DNA from: Smittium mucronatum
Taxonomy: Eukaryota; Kickxellomycota; Harpellomycetes; Harpellales; Legeriomycetaceae
Assembly (NCBI GenBank): GCA_001953115.1
Contig: LSSL01000333.1
Coordinates: 29,071-87,391, forward strand
Direction: 5' to 3'
Length of the DNA stretch: 58,321 nt
Positions 37,257 to 46,736 of the stretch are shown here, piece after piece. Position 1 is the stretch's first letter. The number at the start of each line of letters is the position of its first letter. The notes beneath the pieces were generated by a model that saw only the letters and a program-made list of their open reading frames with translations, was not told where the DNA came from and made no database searches. A program made the translations under genes and the position numbers.

Positions 37257-38594
37257 TTAGGGGTTATCAGAGATCTTTGAGGGAGATTTATCGTTTCCTA
37301 ATATTTCAATATTGATTCTAACTCTTCCGATTGGACTAATGTTAATTTTCTTGGAGAATCCGTTCTTTTTATCTAGACCCCTTAGAATATTGCTAATTTG
37401 TTTTGCTGAATCACGCGATGCCTTTGAGCTTTCTTTGGGAGTATCATCCAAAAATAGCCTAGATTTGGAAGGGGGGAGATTAGAGGAACTTTCATCTGGT
37501 ACTATGGACTTTAAAATCTTCTTTTTTCTCAAACGGAAAGGCCGGTCAGATTCGAGATTATCGTACATGTCGTTGTAATTGAGAGATTTTCTTTTTTTGA
37601 TTCTGTTCCTTCTCGCTCTGTTTCTCGCTTTTCTTTCGGATTTTTTCCTTTCTCTTCTTGCTTTTCTCCTATAATATGAACTTTTTTTGCTCTGATCACT
37701 CATAGAATCTCTTTTGGGACCGATTCCACCTGAAGGGTATTGAATGGGAGTAGGGCTTGAAGAAGTTCCATTAACATTATTTGGGGACGGTTTATTAGAG
37801 TCGAAGAATCCTCTAAACTCAAGCAAACCGCAATTTTTTCTGCAAGCAGGAACCTTGTTGCAAACTACGGCATAGACGTACATGTTTTCTACACAATTAC
37901 TGGTATTGTTGCGTTCAATACAGCTGGTTACGCAGTTCTTTACACCACTGCAGTATCCCTCAAAGCAGATATCGAACCTTCCTTTCTGAATCAAGCTTTT
38001 AGTGTAAAAATTGTTTTTGTCAGTGGGGTCGTAGATTGGATATCTGTTACTTGATAGGATAGATTCTTTAAATGCATTTTTTCTTTCTCTTGATTTTTCG
38101 TTGACGCTTTCGATGTATTCTTTCTTGGTATCTTTATCAATGGTTGAAGAAACTTGTGGGGTTGGGCTCTGTATTGCTGTTGGGGCTAATACCTGAGGGG
38201 TTGTGGGAGTAGAAGGGATTTGATTGTTGATGTTATTGATGTTATTGAAACTATTTGTATTGGGTTGAACTGAGAGAACAGGAGACCCTACTTCTCCAGT
38301 ATCCGAAACAGCCCCCCCAACAACATTTATTGGAGGAGCTGGGGTAACTACAGGGCTAACCTGGCCATCAAGTCCATTAGTCTGACTAGTCGTAGAAGAA
38401 TCAGAACCCACCAAGTCTTTGAATATATCTTGGTCAGATTCACCCAAAAGCTCGATATATTGAACAACAGGAGAATCTTTCAAGATCAAATTGGCCAATT
38501 CTAGATTTTCGAGTGGTATTACAGCAGAGAAGACTCGATTAAGAAAGCATAGAAATAGTAAATTGGTAAGGGAAATGATGAATTTGTAATTCAT
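37257..38594 (-). CDS. Secreted 8-Cys protein with a long basic tract
   Basis: Single exon, 445 aa. The open frame extends upstream to a GTG at 38663, but the first ATG (38594) immediately starts a signal peptide (MNYKFIISLTNLLFLCFLNR, cleavage probably after FSA), so I start there. Residues 30-150 are acidic, then Ser/Thr/Pro/Asn-rich, including a NINNINN run. A cysteine domain has C210, C215, C221, C225, C234, C245, C251 and C255 (C-x4-C-x5-C-x3-C-x8-C-x10-C-x5-C-x3-C), with an NNTS double sequon at 229-232. Residues 309-336 are almost all Arg/Lys, beginning RRKARRERKK. The C-terminal 100 residues are polar and Lys-rich. There is no C-terminal hydrophobic anchor, so it is likely released. 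The basic tract could bind acidic polymers, be cut by Kex2-type proteases, or act as a nuclear signal if delivered to a host; all three are inference. I recognise no named family. Confidence 0.85.
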   Translation of the reverse strand: MNYKFIISLTNLLFLCFLNRVFSAVIPLENLELANLILKDSPVVQYIELLGESDQDIFKDLVGSDSSTTSQTNGLDGQVSPVVTPAPPINVVGGAVSDTGEVGSPVLSVQPNTNSFNNINNINNQIPSTPTTPQVLAPTAIQSPTPQVSSTIDKDTKKEYIESVNEKSRERKNAFKESILSSNRYPIYDPTDKNNFYTKSLIQKGRFDICFEGYCSGVKNCVTSCIERNNTSNCVENMYVYAVVCNKVPACRKNCGLLEFRGFFDSNKPSPNNVNGTSSSPTPIQYPSGGIGPKRDSMSDQSKKSSYYRRKARRERKKSERKARNRARRNRIKKRKSLNYNDMYDNLESDRPFRLRKKKILKSIVPDESSSNLPPSKSRLFLDDTPKESSKASRDSAKQISNILRGLDKKNGFSKKINISPIGRVRINIEILGNDKSPSKISDNP

Positions 38595-38903
38595 GCTGCT
38601 GATAGTTTCTCGGTTGGGGGGTTTTTTTTTAAATGCAACTTGATATTTTTCTTTATTAACCACTTTGCTATAACTAATAGAAATTATGTTATTAACTATT
38701 CTTTCCTTTAAAAAATATAGTAGTGGAGATATATTATCTTTAACTATAGGTGTTTTGATATTTTCGAGATGTGGAATGTTTAAATTATGTATATGATGAA
38801 TATTAATGGTGCTTGTATTGATTAATTAATGATGAATATCAAATATTAAGAAGCTTCTCTTTTCAAAAAAAAAAGGGAAAGAATGAGATGAAATAAAGAT
38901 ATT
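38595..38903. other. Upstream region of the minus-strand secreted protein gene
   Basis: AT-rich leader and promoter DNA with no reading frame. It separates the ATG at 38594 from the short hydrophobic ORF ending at 38904 on the same strand. Confidence 0.4.
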
Positions 38904-39182
38904 TTAATTTGAACTAGAAAAACAAACTTTGGTTATTAGAGTGTTTATATAACATACACTGATTAAGATTCCATAGATGGAAATAAAATTTCCGACAAGA
39001 GAAGAGAAAAAAGAGGGGAGTGTGGGGGGTGTGGGGGGTTTGAAGATATTGAAGCATGCATTATTGAAAGATGGAGTGGTATTAGAGAATAGATGTTCAG
39101 AATAAAAAATTGGGAAAGCGTCTAGAGCTTCAAAAGATATTCTGGAGGCATAGAAATTTTTGAATGCAATTAAAGAGGTCAT
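38904..39182 (-). CDS. Short hydrophobic ORF, hypothetical
   Basis: An ATG-led frame of 92 codons. The first 24 residues are weakly amphipathic and include one Arg and one Lys. A KPPTPPTLPS segment follows at 48-57. One hydrophobic segment (about residues 58-85) is long enough for a membrane helix and ends near the C-terminus. It could be a small mitochondrial or ER membrane protein, but there is no family signal. The proline stretch comes from a C-rich tract that might simply be promoter pyrimidine sequence of the gene starting at 38594, so the ORF may be fortuitous. Confidence 0.32.
   Translation of the reverse strand: MTSLIAFKNFYASRISFEALDAFPIFYSEHLFSNTTPSFNNACFNIFKPPTPPTLPSFFSSLVGNFISIYGILISVCYINTLITKVCFSSSN
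39014..39040 (+). other. G-rich tract
   Basis: The plus strand carries one G4 and two G6 runs separated by AGTGT and TGT. With only three G runs it falls just short of a standard four-tract G-quadruplex motif. On the minus strand this is a C/T-rich tract about 420-445 bp upstream of the 38594 start codon. Confidence 0.5.
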
Positions 39183-42054
39183 GCTAGAATTAAATTATAG
39201 CAATCTTTTTTAATGGTGAGAGATCCAATATTACCCCGTAAATAATAAATACATCAAGTAAAGCTATCCAGACCCATGGGAAAATTTTATAATGCCTTTA
39301 TCTGAAATAATTAATGTGGAGTAAGGCGGGATAACTGAATAATTTAATACCAATTATAAGCAATTTATTAAGACTAGAATTTTAAAACTAGCTAGCACTA
39401 AATTGAATTATATGGCATCGAGATTTTGTTTAGTGGCGAGAGGTGTTTAATAATCCTATTGATAAAAACCCCTGGAAGTAATTAAATATTCTGGAGACTT
39501 TTCTCTTTTTCGATTTATTAGATCCAGACCTTGAGGATACACACACCTCTGGAATTACCAAAAAAAAAAAAAATGCGGGTTCCAAAGCAGGTAATATACC
39601 GGAATAAAGTGGGTTGTAATCAACTATAATAAATTAAAAGCTCAGCTAAAAGCTTTGGCTCCATAAACACTTTAACTAGAAATGTGTCCTTATTTCACCT
39701 TGATGCAACCAGAAATGCTGTGTTTTTTCCCTTTTAACTATTAGAGAATATTTTTTAATTGGATTTGTTATTTTTTCAAGTGTATACAACATTTTTATAT
39801 TCAATACTATTCAATTACGATGAACTTATACGGTATAATACAGTATTGGTGCTTTTATATTGTTTCAAATATATCTATATTATCAATGAGGGCTTAACCT
39901 GCAAATAAAATATAAAGACTGTCTTTAATAAACTATTGAGTACTAAGTAAGAATTGAATTTGTAAATACATCAGCCCATTATCTGTTTGGTTTTGATGCT
40001 TTCAGCCCAGTTGTCTTAAGCTGGCCAGAATAATATTTGATCATTACACTAAAAATTGAACGACAATATTGAGAAAAATAATTTTCACTACTAAAAAAAC
40101 ATCGAATAAACTTTTTTTTTTTTTTTATCTCGAATAAACAAAAGGAATTTGAAATGCGGAAACAAACCTTTTTTAATGAACTCAAATAAGTTGGCTAGCC
40201 AAAAAATTACAACTGTGATAGACGTTAAGGTCTTATTATCAATAAACCATACAATAAAATAAGAGTGATTTGCTTTAGCTGTTTTTTTTTATAGTAGATC
40301 TCTGTTGAAACTGAATCCAGCGGAAAAAAAAACAATCAAATTTTTTTTTGCTTTTCGTAGAAACGGTGTATCTAGTTTTCTCTGTATAATTTACACTATA
40401 AAGTGGCATTAATGTGTTTTAATTTTCAAAAGTTCCTATTGATATTTAAAAGATTGGATTTTTCTGTAAATTTCTCGTAAAAAAAAAAAAAGAAAGTTTC
40501 TGTATTGCATTTTTCTTGAAATCTTATCCATTATTTGTTCACAGAATTTTAGCCATCAGCCAAGTTTCTTTTCTTTTTTGGCCACATTTTGTTATTGTTA
40601 TTGTTTTTTGAATCAGCAGATCACCTTTTATTTTTAAAGAATCTTTTTCCGAATATCCTTTTTCGTGGCTTTATAAACAATTTGCAGCTATTATAGGTAA
40701 ATAATTGAACTTTTCCAACTTTAATAAAATCTACATGCGCAAAAACGAAAAAACAGCTTTTATTTATTTATCCAAATGCTGTTTTTCTATTAGAGTTTAT
40801 ATTGTGAGTCTTTTAAATTAGATCCTTTCTAATACTATATATATGTGGAATGGATTTCTATTATGCTTTTGAAATCAAAGACGTAATTTCTTTAAATGTC
40901 TATTCATTCTAAGGTATAGCTGAATGGTTTATTTAGAGCGTATAAAATTTAAGAAAAGTTGGGTCCTAAAGGTCTTTTTATGTTTAATACAAAGAGAATG
41001 ATACTCTTTGTAAGATAAATTAAATATAATACAAGAATATCTGAGGAATAAAGTTTGTGCCAAAAAGTACAAGAATGCGAAATAAAGACCTATGAAAAAA
41101 GTAGATTTTTTGTAGAATAAATCTTTATCCTTGATTATTAATAAAAAATGCTAGGGCCGCTTCTACAGTTTTTTTTACCATTTCATAATTACTTATAATA
41201 CAACTACATGCCCATTTTTTGTATTTTGTTGTAACTATAACCTACAGAATAACAATCTTGGACTGTGGAATAATCTGCGACTTAAGGGCGTGGTTAGCAC
41301 AGCTAACAGCATGAGCCCTCAAAACAACCGGGAGTGTAGAGCACTTGCACGTATATAATACAAGTTTTTTTCAATTTTTTTACATCACTGACCCCTTAAA
41401 TATAACTTCATTAGATATCCAAAAAAAATTCAAAAAAAAAAAAATGGGTGAATGCCTCAATCCCCTAAACTTCAAGCTTATTGTTTTAAAATCCTTGATT
41501 TATAGAGTCACTTCAAATTTGCTATACATTTATCCATACATTTCCTCCGCATCCCCAGAAATTCAGTAATCCTCAAATTCATTCTGGGCAAATATTGTTT
41601 TCTAATAAACGCTCGTGAAAAGCTAACACTGGTAAAAAAACATCTAAAGATCAACAACTTACTACAACTAAAGCATCTTTAATGTAAATATTTGATATAT
41701 AATGTTCTTTTTGGTGGTAATTAGTACATAACAGACAACCTTGGCTATGGTTTGGGTAATCTAAATTCCCTTCGCTTGAAATCCATATCTAAGATACAAA
41801 TATGTTAACCAGAAAAGTTTAATGCAAATTTTATTTAGAAACAGAGCAGCTCCAAAACATTTTATAATCTCCTCAGACAATTTGTACCGCGATGAATTGG
41901 GTAGTATTTTTATTACTATATTACTCGGATTGTAGAACAAAGAATGGGATAAAAGTGCGATAGTCTTGCATTTTTTTTTATAAAAAAATCACAAGTTACA
42001 AAAAACAGAACTAATGAGACTTCAAATCAACCAAAAGTTTATACTACTGTTCCA
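39183..42054. other. Intergenic, no supported gene
   Basis: Nearly 2.9 kb without an ATG-led frame of useful length. Frames at 39979-40185 (minus) and 41345-41569 (plus) begin at TTG and are unconvincing. The region holds several long A/T homopolymers and a vaguely tRNA-like patch at about 41284-41350 that fails closer inspection. It includes the 3' flank of the M28 peptidase gene, with AATAAA on the minus strand at about 41828-41835. Confidence 0.5.
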
Positions 42055-43892
42055 TCATGAGCATTTGGCCAACTGATTTCTCAAGTCCTTAATTTGTGCA
42101 AAATTCGAAATCGTGTACATAGCCCCTTTGGACATTAATCCAAGTGCTTCCTCGTTAACATTGTTTATTGTATCGCAGTCCTTGTGATAGCAGGGATCAA
42201 GTTGTGCATTGGCTATTCCTCCATACAATATCCGCTCCTCCTCATTCTTGATTTCGCTAGCTCCAGTCAAAATCCCTCCGGTAGGGATTCCTGCGTTCAT
42301 GAATGGCACAAAATCTGAGCCGGCCACCATATCTGTTATTTTGTATTTTCTGTCTGCCACTTTTTTGAAATATTTTTCAAACATCCGCTGCACTACTATA
42401 GACCCACACCTAGCGCTGCTAGGCGCATCACTCCCATTGTGGATCATGGGAATGTAATTTGGCGATGCAATCATATCAAAGTTCAGATTCAATGCTATTT
42501 GCTCCAGCCTAACGTGAGACTCGTGCGGGCTAGACGACTTTTGAAGTTCTCTGACAAAATGTCTTGATCCTAACAGCCCATCTTCTTCCGAGCCAAACCA
42601 AATAAATACCAGTCTATTGTTCAGTGTCTTTTTTCTGCTCATTTTTGAAATTTGTAAAAATATCTCCAATGTGGCTGCTGATCCCGAGGCATTATCATTC
42701 ATTCCAGGTCCAAAAGCCACCGAATCTGTCGTATTCCAATAAATTTAATATATGAAAAAATTATTATTTTATAACATTTACCTAGATGAGACCCAATCAC
42801 GATAGTATTGTTAGGGTTTCCCGCTCTCCCCTCACAAATTACGTTAGATGTAGTAACAACCTTAATCTCAGTATTGGTAACCAAGTCTACTCTGGCACCG
42901 TTATTAATTCCAGCTAACAAAGTCTTGAAAGTTGAAAATGTCAGCGATAAAACTGGAATATTCATCAATGGATCTCCTTCCTTCCAATCGACTATACGAA
43001 CTCGGGCAAAAGACGGTTTTATTGCTGATTTCGGTGTGGATATTAAAACCGCGGAGGCACCCAACTTTCGATATTTTAAGAACGAAATATATTCATCTTT
43101 TTGATAAAGAAAAAGTAGAGCTATATAAGTTTTTTTTAAAAGTAATCAGATTTACCTTTTCAAGGGCAAATGAACCCTCAAATAAGGAACATTTTTTCGA
43201 GGGCTCAAACAAAACAATTTTATCTTTTATCTCTAGATTAATATACTCAGAAAGATCACAACCCCCATCCTTAACATAAACGATTTCAGAATCTTTAATC
43301 GTAGCGCTATTTCCACCATATCTGTGATCTAACATCAAATAAAGTAGTTTTACAGAAGAAATTTGGTTATTTTTGAGCAAAATAAAAAATAAAGGGCAGG
43401 GAAAATATTACAAGCAAAATCTGTGCTGGGTATAAATTCGATGGTCTGGTTATTTTGGTGCAAGGTTAGCGTTGGAGTTCCCAGGCTAGTCCAAATAGGA
43501 ACCTTAAAATGTTGGATTCTCACGTCACAAGCATTTGTGCCCAACAATTGAGTAACAACATATGTGGCTGAACTATTAAATCCATTTGTGGTGGATCTTG
43601 AATTGTTGTTATTAATTGCTATCTCATAGAATTTGTCTAAATGTCCCATAATTCTTTTGGTTTTTATAGATTTGACAAAGTCAGGGGTTTTGACTAAGAC
43701 CAGAAGAGACAAAAATTATAACAAAAAACGGTGTATAGAATATTACGCCTCTATGTATGTATAATAGTTTGCTATGAACTTTGAAATGAATTTAAAATAC
43801 TCACTTCCTCTTTGCGGCACTATCCTATTGATACTATATAACAAGCCGCAGATGAACATAGATGACAATATTCTTAGAAATAGTTTTTTCAT
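42055..43892 (-). CDS. M28 zinc aminopeptidase with PA domain (aminopeptidase Y / APE3 type), five exons
   Basis: Exons 43805-43892, 43412-43693, 43156-43328, 42782-43064 and 42055-42725 join through GT-AG introns of 111, 83, 91 and 56 nt to give 498 aa with every phase consistent. Residues 1-22 form a signal peptide (KKLFLRILSSMFICGLLYS). A protease-associated domain covers about 120-250 (DKIVLFEPSKKCSLFEGSFA, LEKLGASAVLIS). The M28 catalytic core has all expected di-zinc residues: H274 (IGSHLDS), bridging D286 (GPGMNDNASG), general base E322 and ligand E323 (FGSEEDG), D359 (LNLNFDM) and H456 (CYHKDCDT). In the family these enzymes remove N-terminal residues from peptides in the vacuole or outside the cell. 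The H-L-D motif is split by the last intron, with D276 formed across the junction. Whether the product is vacuolar or secreted cannot be told. The length is close to yeast Ape3. Confidence 0.96.
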
Positions 43893-44545
43893 TTGGAAGA
43901 TTTTCAAGTAATCTAAAAGAAAACATAACGGAAGACATAGAGAATAAAGCAACTAAACGCTCCCCAGAAAAAAAACTAAATAAATCCTTCAAGTAAAAGT
44001 AACAGTTATTATATACATTTATTGCGAGGAATATTCCCTGAGTCGATAACATGAACGGCTTTTTCGCTAATCATCTCGGAAATTTTTCAAAACAATACAA
44101 ATATATTCCAACAAAATATAATAGAAATAATTGTGTATTCTAATTCCTACTCATTATTGCTAGAAATAGTTGAACTCTTTACAGTGAGAATTAGTTCATA
44201 ATTTACTTGTTTTATTATAATGGATTAGCTCATAATGTGTGTATTTTCGATTTACCCAATTATATCCATATTCTGCCTGAAGTTATTGGAAATTCATTTG
44301 TTACTAGCTAATATCACGATTTTTTTATTATATGATTGGTGGTCGCTGGAGAATTTTATTTATGGCGGATTCTTAATCAAGACAGAATACTGTTCTTAAT
44401 GATTTTTACTGGCCATTTACATATTTAAATTCACGCAATGAGCTAGTCTTATTATGTTTAGCCGCTCTCTATTGAACAAAATAAAAATGCATTTTTATTT
44501 TTCTCATACCCTAATTAGGAATTTGAATGGTTTTTAGCTCAACTT

Positions 44546-44618
44546 ATATTTCTGCCAGTGATCTGCCATTGGCTCCAGAGCTTAGCAGCCTGTTGCAGGA
44601 AAGCCCTGGCAGAAATAT
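44546..44618. repeat. GC-rich hairpin element (13-bp perfect inverted repeat)
   Basis: ATATTTCTGCCAG (44546-44558) is exactly inverted as CTGGCAGAAATAT (44606-44618). The 47-nt interior is GC-rich for this genome and can fold further: GGCT pairs with AGCC, and CCTG-TTG-CAGG forms a small hairpin. TCTGCCA occurs twice on the left side, so an alternative register is possible. A structured non-coding RNA or a tiny foldback element are both possible. It is not a tRNA: it is too short and lacks the conserved boxes. No clear target-site duplication flanks it. Confidence 0.6.
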
Positions 44619-45635
44619 CGGTGTTTTATAACTAGAGTCTAAAATTTGAATATCTCGTTAAAAGCATCTCTAACAAGAAACTCTTTCATTTCAGTGAATT
44701 TTTATTAACTAGCCTCGAGCTTAACGCACATATGTATATTTCCTCTGCAACCCAGCCCACTTAAATCAATTCAGGGTAAGGCTTATCTAATGTTGGATAT
44801 GGCTCCAATTTCTCTTAGATAGAGTTCAGTAGATCTTTTGAGGGCTCTGTCTGTGCTAGGGATATCAATATTTTCTAAGTTTTACACAGTTGTTACTATT
44901 GCTTATAACTTAGTTTTTATTGGGGTTATCTGCAAATAAGGCTCATTTAAAAAAGAAACAATGAAATCTATCGTTTTTTGAGAAAAAAAAGTTATGGTGA
45001 GAGGAATTCATATTTTCCATTAATTTTAAATAATTTATTAAATATCTAAAGTTGTCGAAAAGTGGAATTAAGACTTCTAAGACTTATCTTTCAATGATTT
45101 TTTGTATGCTTACAATTAAAATCGGGCAATATAAGATCTGTAATACTTGTTTATTTTTGAGATTAAATTTGGCGTAGCTTTAAAAATTTACATTTAAACC
45201 CCTGAAAAAGGGATTTCAAAATACAAATGGGTCATATTTTAAAAAGTAGATGAAATTAATAAGTTTTTAAAATTGCCTGTATAAAATGTTTAAAAAAGCT
45301 TTGAATGGAAATAAAAAGTTATATTTGCAGAAATCAATTTAAAAAATATTTTTACAAATCCAATAAGCCAAAAGCCATTATCATCAGTCAACATAAAACA
45401 TTGAAGTTCTTAAATTAAAGTGGTAGGACGCACATTTTTGTCCTAGGTGGAGCTACACATTTTTTATAATCTGAAAATCTTAGTATATCTTAAAGATCCT
45501 TTTTAGTCATTTTATAAATTAGTTAGGCTAATTTTTAATTTCGATATTCTCAATAGAATTTATTTTTATACTTTTTGCTGTTAGTTTTATCAGCCTCCGT
45601 TTTAGTTTGTCTAAGGTTTTTTTATTTACTTTTCG

Positions 45636-45663
45636 CGGACTGTGATTATTACCTACTAGTCCG
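45636..45663 (+). promoter_or_regulatory. Stem-loop in the leader of the acidic ORF
   Basis: CGGACT (45636-45641) pairs with AGTCCG (45658-45663) across a 16-nt loop, 57 bp upstream of the ATG at 45721. It is short and may be fortuitous. Confidence 0.25.
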
Positions 45664-45720
45664 TTTTAATAGTTTAGTTATTTTAGCTTAGTGAGGTAAA
45701 TCTCAGTTAGTGCTATTAGC

Positions 45721-45918
45721 ATGGCTATGCGCGACCATTGGTTGGTCGATTCTGGCGCTTACCCTTACGGCTTTGCCCCGAAAGTTGCTGCTTGGAGGGA
45801 GGTGGCAGAAGATAGAGATAGCGATAGTGATACTTTGGTATTGATAGATTCTGATTCGCCTATGCTAGATGATGACTTAGACCCATCGTTCGACTTAGAT
45901 ATGGAACCAGTGATGTAA
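45721..45918 (+). CDS. GC-rich acidic orphan ORF with SUMO-interaction-like motif
   Basis: An ATG-led frame of 65 codons. The first 60 bases have 35 G/C, an extreme outlier in this window. The N-terminal half is mixed (MAMRDHWLVDSGAYPYGFAP); the rest is very acidic, with DSDSDTLVLIDSDSP around a hydrophobic LVLI core, the layout of a phospho-regulated SUMO-interaction motif. A GT-AG intron could extend the gene: donor GTAACA at 45915 to acceptor TTTAG at 45952, then stop at 45998 (about 79 aa). Alternatively donor GTGATG at 45910 gives a basic tail (IPIPNPRKGSRLLSLALG). DSGA resembles an aspartic-protease core, but nothing else supports that. No family was recognised. It could be an acquired gene, an element fragment, or exon 1 of a longer gene. 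Confidence 0.42.
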   Translation: MAMRDHWLVDSGAYPYGFAPKVAAWREVAEDRDSDSDTLVLIDSDSPMLDDDLDPSFDLDMEPVM

Positions 45919-46200
45919 CATTTTATTTCTTCTTTGATTTTACTTTATTTAGATTCCAATTCCAAACCCCCGCAAAGGTTCTCGCTTGTTATCCCTAGCT
46001 CTAGGGCTTTATAAAAAAATATAGTGTTGTAAATAATGTGAGCAATTGGCGAAGTATGGATAAGCGGTGTGAGGGAGTAATAACTACCCGAAGTTTTTGC
46101 TAGATATAGGCGTTATGAGCGTCATAGATTATGAAATTAGAGTATCCTCACCTTTAGCCACGCGGCAACAGTTTCGAAGCGATTATTTATTCATTCTTAA
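45919..46200. other. Right edge of the gene island
   Basis: Moderately GC-rich sequence continues from the acidic ORF to about 46190 and then drops abruptly into the AT-rich block. It contains a tight hairpin CCCTAG-CT-CTAGGG at 45993-46006. The stretch up to 45998 may be a second exon of the acidic ORF. Confidence 0.4.
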
Positions 46201-46717
46201 CTGGAATATAGAATCCGATTCCAAAAAAATCAAACGGAATTAATTTCATAAAAAAAAGCATACAGTATAGACTGTTACAATGATAAATTTCGCCAGCAAA
46301 AACTTCTGATCAAGATTTAAATAGTTCTGTATAAGAAAGTTCTAAAATATTCAACTTTTTTTTTATATTTGAATAAAATCAAGGAACTATTGTTATAATC
46401 ATATTTATAATTTCATTGAATAAATTATTCAAAAATAAGAAACTCTTCCACAAGATATCTTCAATATTTAAGATTAAATCGAATCAAATAAGTATTAAAA
46501 TCAATATTTTATTCAAGAAGTGAATCGGATATTTCTAATCCATTCTATAATTGAACTATGGAAAATATTGATATTATGGCTTAATAGTAATACGATTATC
46601 TGATATAAAAATGATAAAAGTGAAATACATTTTAATCTTATTATTATCTTTATCCAAAAAAATTTAAATACTCTTTTTACTGTAGTCTTTGGTCAAAATT
46701 ATGGTTATAATTTGAAT

Positions 46718-46736
46718 TATATATATATATATATAT
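46718..46736 (+). repeat. (AT)9 microsatellite
   Basis: Uninterrupted alternating TA dinucleotides just inside the right AT-rich block. Confidence 0.85.

Larger units (their letters stand above)
43893..45720. other. Intergenic between the M28 gene and the acidic ORF
   Basis: Promoter side of the M28 gene, with no other supported gene. An ATG at 44052 opens a 72-codon frame overlapping the M28 first exon in a different frame, and lacks support. The notable feature is the 73-bp inverted-repeat element at 44546-44618. Sequence from 45600 rightward becomes less AT-rich. Confidence 0.5.

Noticed and set aside
37312..37578. Plus-strand ORF opposite the basic 8-Cys gene
   Set aside because: Antisense shadow of the 445-aa coding sequence.
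38595..38663. 23-codon upstream extension of the basic 8-Cys protein
   Set aside because: It begins at GTG and would bury a clear signal peptide that starts at the first ATG, 38594.
41284..41350. tRNA-like patch (GGTTAGCACAGC... with a CCTCAA loop)
   Set aside because: The acceptor, D and anticodon stems do not pair consistently and no B-box (GGTTCGA) follows; at most a degenerate SINE head.
39979..41569. ORFs at 39979-40185 (minus) and 41345-41569 (plus)
   Set aside because: Both begin at TTG and are dominated by homopolymer-encoded Lys/Phe.
42209..43279. Plus-strand ORFs opposite the M28 gene
   Set aside because: They are antisense shadows of well-supported exons.
43834..44052. ATG-led 72-codon ORF overlapping the M28 first exon
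   Set aside because: It is in a different frame from the M28 product, and the ATG at 43892 gives a proper signal peptide that joins in phase to the peptidase.
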